From assembly GCA_949317995.1 (NCBI GenBank), contig OX439044.1:20794641-20858640 (forward strand): a stretch of DNA of 64,000 nt, read 5' to 3'. Positions 58,274 to 64,000 of the stretch are shown here, piece by piece. This DNA is from Acholoe squamosa (taxonomy: Eukaryota > Annelida > Polychaeta > Phyllodocida > Polynoidae). A program made the position numbers and the translations under genes. The notes under the pieces are model-generated. The model was not told the DNA's origin. It made no database searches and worked only from the letters and a program-made list of their open reading frames with translations. Every line of letters starts with the position of its first letter. Position 1 is the first letter of the stretch.

Positions 58274-61015
58274 ATGACTGAGCTGAGCCCAGTTAGGGGA
58301 AATGGCTCAAATCGTGAGCTAGACTCCCCGATGGAGGATGGTGAAATCAAGTCACCACCCCAAGGTACGGAGTGGAGGGATCCACTAGAACACTACCCTG
58401 ATGGGTTAGAAGATGTAAGAAGAAACTTACATCATGAACTGGATGAATTTGGAGACTCCTTATTCATGCCAGGAGGTACTTCGAAACCTGCACCAATGCA
58501 TAAAAGTACTGCTCAATTTGGTAAATTACCATTTGAGGTACCAAAGCCTAGTGCAGGTATGTTTGAAACTCCATACAGTTCTCGAATTAAACACCAAAAA
58601 TGTGGATTCGAAAAGAACAAAATGGACGAGCTTGAAGACATGAGAGCTGAATACGAGAAGATCCAGAAGGATCTTATTACACTGACCGGAACCCGAGACA
58701 AGATTCTGACTGAAAACAAACAGTTGATATCGGAACGTCTCGATTACGATCAGAGTTGTAGACGCCAACAACAATTGTTGTTGGATCAGATGGAGAAAGA
58801 AAAGCAAGATTTTCAACTCCAGCACGAACAGTATCGTGATGCACTATATACGGCGGATCTGGAATACAGAGCCTCGTATGATGAGTTGAATAGAACTAAA
58901 CAAGAGTTAAATTCAACTCAATCGGCCTACGGCAAGTATCAAGAAGAGATGAAGAAAATAGAATCAGCCTTCAAAGATGCTCGGGAAACGTACCAAAAAC
59001 AGACCGATGAGCATGAAAAACTCAAAGATCAATTGATACGCGAATCCACAGATTTGGCTGTTAAACAGACTAAAATGATGGATGATTATTCCGAACTGGA
59101 GGCTAAAGCTATCCAGATGTCAAAGTATCTAGAAGATACTGGTCGTGCAGTAGGCACTCTTGAATCAGACTTCACTGTTTCAGGAATTGCCCTAAACACG
59201 ACAAGTAACCAGATGTTCTCTTTGAGGGGCAATGACGGGGTAACAGAGACAACTGTACCTCGTTATGAAGGAGTAAAGAGTCATCAGGTTAGATTTACAG
59301 ATAATACCTCTATACCTCTTGGTCTAGGTACGGGAAATAAAGGGGATAATTCTGCGAGTGGAGCTAAACAAAGCCGCTCGGCAGGAAGCTCCACCTTTGA
59401 CGGCGGATGGCCACAACAGTCACCTTTAGGGGGACCAAATGGCCCGTATGCCCAGTATGGATGGAATCAGTCCCAAACAGGAACGAATCCGTCCAATGGT
59501 AACACCCGGAACACGTCCGGAGGAACAACCGGACGAGCACCCGGAGGTTCCAGTACAGCTGGGGGGCAATCCGGATGTGATCAAGGATCCGGACCCTCAA
59601 GCGATCGTTCCAGGAGCAGACCCTCTGCCAGTGGGACTGGTTTCAATAATGGAAATCAGTCGTATGGAACAGGAGGAAACACTAATCCCAATAGTGGTTT
59701 CTTTAGCTTTGGTGGAAATACACAACCCACCAATGGTCCAGGGCCGGCTCCCCAAACCAGTGGATACACCTTTTCACAGGTGCCTCCATACGGAGCAGGG
59801 GGATCAGGAGGTGGAGGAGGACCACCATCCGGAGGCTTTGGAAGTACTTATGGTACGAATCCTCCAAGGAAAAAGAGACTCAGTCGCCGAGTATCTCTTT
59901 CTCCAGGGTTACAAGCGCTGCATGATTCTAATGCAGCGATTGCTAACTTAGGTGTTGATTGTTACAATCAAGGTCTGGACGATACGGAGATCATGGAATG
60001 GAGTAAGGGTTTAACCCTTACTGGATCCACGAATCCGGCTCGTAGAGTAGCTAAGATACCTACCCCCTTTAATGCCAAGAACCCTTGGAAGGAGGAGTAT
60101 CAAGGCTGCGCGGATGTCTTTAACTGCAATGGATGGGGTAAAGCGGAAGCTCTGCCTTATTTAGTATGCTGGTTAAAGGAAGGCGACGGAAAAGGAGCCG
60201 TGGAACAATGGAGAGATTCTCAAATAACAGGACTCTCAGCCCATATGAAGTATGATGAACTCATAGAGATTGCTTCATATTTATATGGGAATATAGTTGG
60301 AGAAGACCCTTGGCTGACGTTCACTAAAAGAACACAGAAGCCCAAGGAGTCTGCCAAAGTGTTCGGCTTAGAATGTCAACGACTGTTGCATAAAGCCAGA
60401 CCTCAATGGAGACTAGATGATGAATGCTTCCTAGATGAGATGTTTAAACAATTCATTGAAGGATTGCGGAATCAAGAACACAGGACAGTAGCCTGTGAAG
60501 CTTGGAAGAATGATGCCTCTTTGACAGATTTGTTCCAGTCCCTAGATCATTATGATCGAAAGGCCCGTATCTTTGCCGGGAAGGTACCCCAACGGATGTC
60601 AGCAATGATAATCCCGGAGGGAATACCCGAAACCGATTCATCCGAATCAGGGGAACCTGACGAAGATGAAAACGTTGGGGCCATTGGCCAAGGGAACCCC
60701 CGGTACAACCGGAACTGGGGAAAGAAACCGGGTTACGTCAAGGAGAAAGTGATCACTTCTAAACCTCCTGTGACTCAACCCGATACCAAACCCACGACGG
60801 GTCCTTCTTTATCAGAGGACCTGGTTAACAATTTGGTAAAGAAGATTACTGAAAATCTTAGGAGGCCTAAGCCTGATAGGACTGTTGTGACATGCTTCCG
60901 ATGTCAGGAAACTGGGCATTATGCTGCCGAGTGTGAGGCAGATAAGCCAGTTTATAGAAACACTCGTTACCGGAGCAATCCGGGTAAGGAGGACTCAGTG
61001 AAGAAGGAAAACTGA
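58274..61015 (+). CDS. gag: Gypsy copy 2 Gag polyprotein (913 aa, intact)
   Basis: Structural protein of the retrotransposon particle. Layout: an acidic N-terminus; a long Gln/Glu/Lys-rich coiled coil (about residues 110-290); a Gly/Ser/Asn/Pro-rich low-complexity linker (about 340-540); a capsid-like region (about 590-800, including PWLTFTKRTQKPKESAKVF); and a CCHC zinc knuckle, CFRCQETGHYAAEC (residues 874-887). At 913 residues it is much longer than typical Ty3/gypsy Gag, mainly because of the coiled coil and linker. The ATG at 58274 is the first after the PBS, in the same place as in copy 1. The pol frame overlaps its 3' end. Confidence 0.93.
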   Translation: MTELSPVRGNGSNRELDSPMEDGEIKSPPQGTEWRDPLEHYPDGLEDVRRNLHHELDEFGDSLFMPGGTSKPAPMHKSTAQFGKLPFEVPKPSAGMFETPYSSRIKHQKCGFEKNKMDELEDMRAEYEKIQKDLITLTGTRDKILTENKQLISERLDYDQSCRRQQQLLLDQMEKEKQDFQLQHEQYRDALYTADLEYRASYDELNRTKQELNSTQSAYGKYQEEMKKIESAFKDARETYQKQTDEHEKLKDQLIRESTDLAVKQTKMMDDYSELEAKAIQMSKYLEDTGRAVGTLESDFTVSGIALNTTSNQMFSLRGNDGVTETTVPRYEGVKSHQVRFTDNTSIPLGLGTGNKGDNSASGAKQSRSAGSSTFDGGWPQQSPLGGPNGPYAQYGWNQSQTGTNPSNGNTRNTSGGTTGRAPGGSSTAGGQSGCDQGSGPSSDRSRSRPSASGTGFNNGNQSYGTGGNTNPNSGFFSFGGNTQPTNGPGPAPQTSGYTFSQVPPYGAGGSGGGGGPPSGGFGSTYGTNPPRKKRLSRRVSLSPGLQALHDSNAAIANLGVDCYNQGLDDTEIMEWSKGLTLTGSTNPARRVAKIPTPFNAKNPWKEEYQGCADVFNCNGWGKAEALPYLVCWLKEGDGKGAVEQWRDSQITGLSAHMKYDELIEIASYLYGNIVGEDPWLTFTKRTQKPKESAKVFGLECQRLLHKARPQWRLDDECFLDEMFKQFIEGLRNQEHRTVACEAWKNDASLTDLFQSLDHYDRKARIFAGKVPQRMSAMIIPEGIPETDSSESGEPDEDENVGAIGQGNPRYNRNWGKKPGYVKEKVITSKPPVTQPDTKPTTGPSLSEDLVNNLVKKITENLRRPKPDRTVVTCFRCQETGHYAAECEADKPVYRNTRYRSNPGKEDSVKKEN

Positions 61016-64000
61016 GAGGGGGTGTCCACAATGGCAACCGGATTACCCCCAGAGTGAGTGATTGCCATGACTGCCAGCCTATCGCAGCTTGCGGTACTGG
61101 CAAGAATCCTCTAGCGATTTCGCCCAGCAGTGAAGCTAAGGAGCCTGATCAGTTCCTTACTCATGAGGCTGGGGAGACTGATAGTACACCAGGTGTCAAG
61201 AACCGGCAGAAGAACACAGAGGGGAAACCCGATATCAGTCCAGAGGGAGCGGCCAATGAGTTGGCCAGGGTGGGGTGTGCCCAGTTCCCCCCGGGTCATC
61301 CTTGTCTCGAATTCTTAAAGGGATGTGGATTTGACCTCGGCGCTAAGACGGAACTTGCTAAGTATGCAAGTAGTCCTACCTACTTGAAAGGTAGGAGGTG
61401 GTACGCAGTTGTATCTGTGAGTGGTAGATCCGCTGAGTTTCTTGTCGATACGGGTGCTAGCCACTCCTGTATTGCTAAGAGATTCTACGATCTTTTGCCT
61501 ACGAATCATGAAACTTTCACAACGGAAGGAAATGCTCGTACGGCCGACGGTAGCATGATACAAACGTTCGGTAGAACATGTATGAGGTTCAGTCTACAGG
61601 AAGATAAGGACTTCATCCTTACCCCTACTGTGGCGAACATCGCGGATGATGGTATACTCGGTCTGGATTTTGCTGCATTATATGGAGCAAGGTTAGATTC
61701 CCAGAGGGGAATATTGGAAGTGAGAGACCCGTACCATCTCGAAGTACAATGTGTACTTAGGCAAGTAAGCAGTGTAGCCAGTGTAGCCCAGACTGTTAAG
61801 ATACCACCAGGCACAGCCTGTGATGTCTTATGTCGAGCGGACAGACAGTTTTCAGGAAAAACTGGAGTTGTAGAGCCAGACATGGCCATGTTGTCAAGTA
61901 TCGGATTGGAATCCGCTGATGTTCTAGTAGCTAACGCTGCTTGGACGGTGGTTCCTATATCCAATACCGGTAACAAGACTGTCTATGTACAGAAGGATAC
62001 GATCCTTGGATCGGTTGTCTTATCCGAATTGATAGAAGACTGTAAACATGTTTCGGCACCCGGAGCCCCTTCCTCACCCGAAAGGAGCCCGGAACTAGAC
62101 ACTCTAGTAGCCGAAAGCCATGTAGAAAGTGATGAACAACGTGAAGCTCTAACTGACTTGTTGTACAAGTACCGTAAAGCTTTTGCAGCACCGAGTGAAC
62201 AATTGGGGCGTACCGATAAAGTACTGCATACGATTGACACTGGTGAGAATGAACCTTTTAAGATTCCTTATAGAAGACTCCCACTAGCCAAAAAAAAGGT
62301 AGCTGAGGAGGAGATAGCTAAAATGCTTGAACAGGATGTAATAATTCCATCAACCAGTCCTTGGTCTAGCCCTGTGTGCATGGTGACCAAGAAAGATGGT
62401 AGCATCCGTTTCTGCATAGATTACCGGAAATTGAATGGTATGACCAAGAAGAATTCATATCCCTTACCACGGATCGATGAGACTATAGACTCCCTTGGAG
62501 GTAAGCAATGGTATTGCTCTCTAGACTTACAATCCGGGTACTGGCAAGTGGGTATGCATCCGAAAGATATGGAGAAGACGGCCTTTTCCAGTCATATTGG
62601 ATTATTCCAGTATAATGTGATGCCGTTTGGATTGTGCAATGCACCGGCGACATTTGAAGCCATGATGGAAACTTTATTAAGTGACCTTTTATGGAAGAAA
62701 TGTCTCGTCTATCTAGACGATGTGATTGTCTTTGGAAAGACATACGAAGAATGCTTGGAAAATTTAGGTATGGTCCTGGAAAGGATCATAACTAATGGTT
62801 TGAAGCTGAAACCCAAGAAGTGCGATCTTTTCAAAAGATCTATTAATTACTTGGGGCGAATAATCTCGAATGAAGGGATTAAAGCCGATCCGGAGAAACT
62901 GGATGCCGTGTCAAATTGGCAAGCACCCACGAATGCGAAAGAAGTTAGGTCCTTCCTCGGATTCTGTTCCTACTACCGGGACTTTATCCCAGGATATTCA
63001 AGGGTTGCCTTTCCTATCCAGAGTTTGTCCCACTGGACACCCGGGATCAGAAAGGAACGATTCCCTTGGGGACCCGAGCAAGACGAGGCCTTTATGAAAA
63101 TAAAGGATTTGTTTGCTATCACACCTGTGTTGAGATACCCCACGGAGAATGATCATTTCATTCTAGATACTGATGCTAGTAATGAAAGCATAGGAGCCGC
63201 CCTTTCTCAGGTCCAGGATGGGGTCGAAGTTCCTATAGCCTTCGCTAGTAACACGTTGAGTAAATCTCAAAGAAACTATTGTACCACTAAACGTGAGTTG
63301 TTGGCTGTGGTGGTCTATACGAAGAAGTTCAAGCACTTTTTGTGGGGGAGTGATTTCACTCTACGGACTGATCACTCTTCCCTCAGATGGTTATTGAACT
63401 TCAAAGATGCAGAGGGGATGATAGGTCGCTGGTTAGCGCACCTATCCGAATTCGGTCTAAATCACAGCCAGATTGAACACCGAGCCGGGGCAAAGCATTT
63501 GAATGCAGATGCTTTGTCTAGAATCCCAGTGAGGAAATGTGCAAATGCTGAGTGCACTGATTGTGGAGCACACAATGCTGTGTTGGCAGGGGTTCGAGTT
63601 CCATTCGAAACCCATCCGGAACATGTCTTGAATTGGTCCTTGGAGACCATCAGGCAGTTCCAGAAGTCTGATGCAGTCACATCACGTTTGATTAAATTCC
63701 TTAATCAGGGTATCTGTCCCCCAAGACCCGTAGTGTCATTGGAGAACAGAGAGATGAGACGATTCTTAGCTCAATGGGCCGAGCTAAAAGTCCGGGATGG
63801 TATTCTGTTTCGATGGAAGAACCATTCTAATAGGAACAAAACCTTGCAAGTTGTCATACCTAGTGCTATGCGACGAGATATTATGTATTTCTGTCATGGA
63901 CATAGAACTAGTGGGCACTTTGGAAAGAAAAGGTCTCTAGAACGTCTGACCAGACGATACTATTGGCCCGGCATGAGTACAGATCTCACCCGATGGGTGG
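60988..64000 (+). CDS. pol: Gypsy copy 2 Pol (PR-RT-RNase H-IN), partial at window edge
   Basis: Open frame with no stop from 60988 to the window end, in the -1 frame relative to gag and overlapping its last 28 bases, so Gag-Pol by -1 frameshifting is likely. Protease motif LVDTGASHS at 61441-61467 and GILGLDF at 61651-61671. RT catalytic YLDD at 62710-62721, RNase H DTDAS at 63166-63180, and the integrase zinc-binding region (HGHRTSGHFG) from about 63895, cut by the window edge. I read every codon and found no internal stop, unlike copy 1. The first possible internal start is a GTG where copy 1 has ATG (61054). Confidence 0.93.

Larger units (their letters stand above)
57813..64000 (+). mobile_element. 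Ty3/gypsy LTR retrotransposon, copy 2 (runs off the window)
   Basis: Plus-strand copy of the same family as 23432-36818: LTR, PBS, intact gag and pol open to the window edge. The third ORF, PPT and 3' LTR would lie beyond 64000. Gag and pol are highly similar to copy 1, with copy 1 carrying the stops. Confidence 0.95.

Overview
This window reads as animal nuclear DNA, A+T-rich and dominated by transposable elements. It has spliced low-density coding sequence, non-LTR and Ty3/gypsy retrotransposons, SINEs and many small terminal-inverted-repeat (TIR) elements. There is no operon structure and no bacterial-style gene packing. The SINE tails (CTCA- and AATC-type) and the element mix suggest an invertebrate, possibly a marine mollusc or similar animal. 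That assignment is inference only.

Layout. 1-873: no recognisable feature. 874-6930 and 7711-19178 are two copies of one segment of about 6 kb. The gap between them (6931-7710) is filled exactly by a 5'-truncated CR1/jockey-like LINE tail on the minus strand. Copy B has since gained a 2.2-kb TIR element (10725-12947) and a 5'-truncated L1-like LINE (13185-16555). Copy A has gained a SINE (5548-5727). Each insertion can be checked against the empty site in the other copy.

19297-23431 plus 36819-36878: a large foldback element whose right arm is split by a Ty3/gypsy retrotransposon on the minus strand (23432-36818). That retrotransposon encodes decayed gag and pol. It also has a very long extra sense-strand ORF downstream of pol with zinc-finger-like motifs, no membrane segment and no resemblance to env. 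Its left LTR is inverted.

36880-57750: host DNA packed with TIR elements, minisatellites and satellite-bearing transposons. Inside it, on the minus strand, are six phase-consistent exons (57717 down to 46083) of a cysteine-rich protein made of repeated two-exon modules. 57813-64000: a second copy of the same gypsy element on the plus strand, with open gag and a pol frame open to the window edge. It sits 95 bp upstream of the first visible host exon.

Best leads for new biology: the modular six-cysteine host gene; the gypsy family's third ORF and AT-hook tail; and two TIR elements that carry amplified short motifs internally. No ordinary single-copy housekeeping gene, tRNA, rRNA or CRISPR array was seen.
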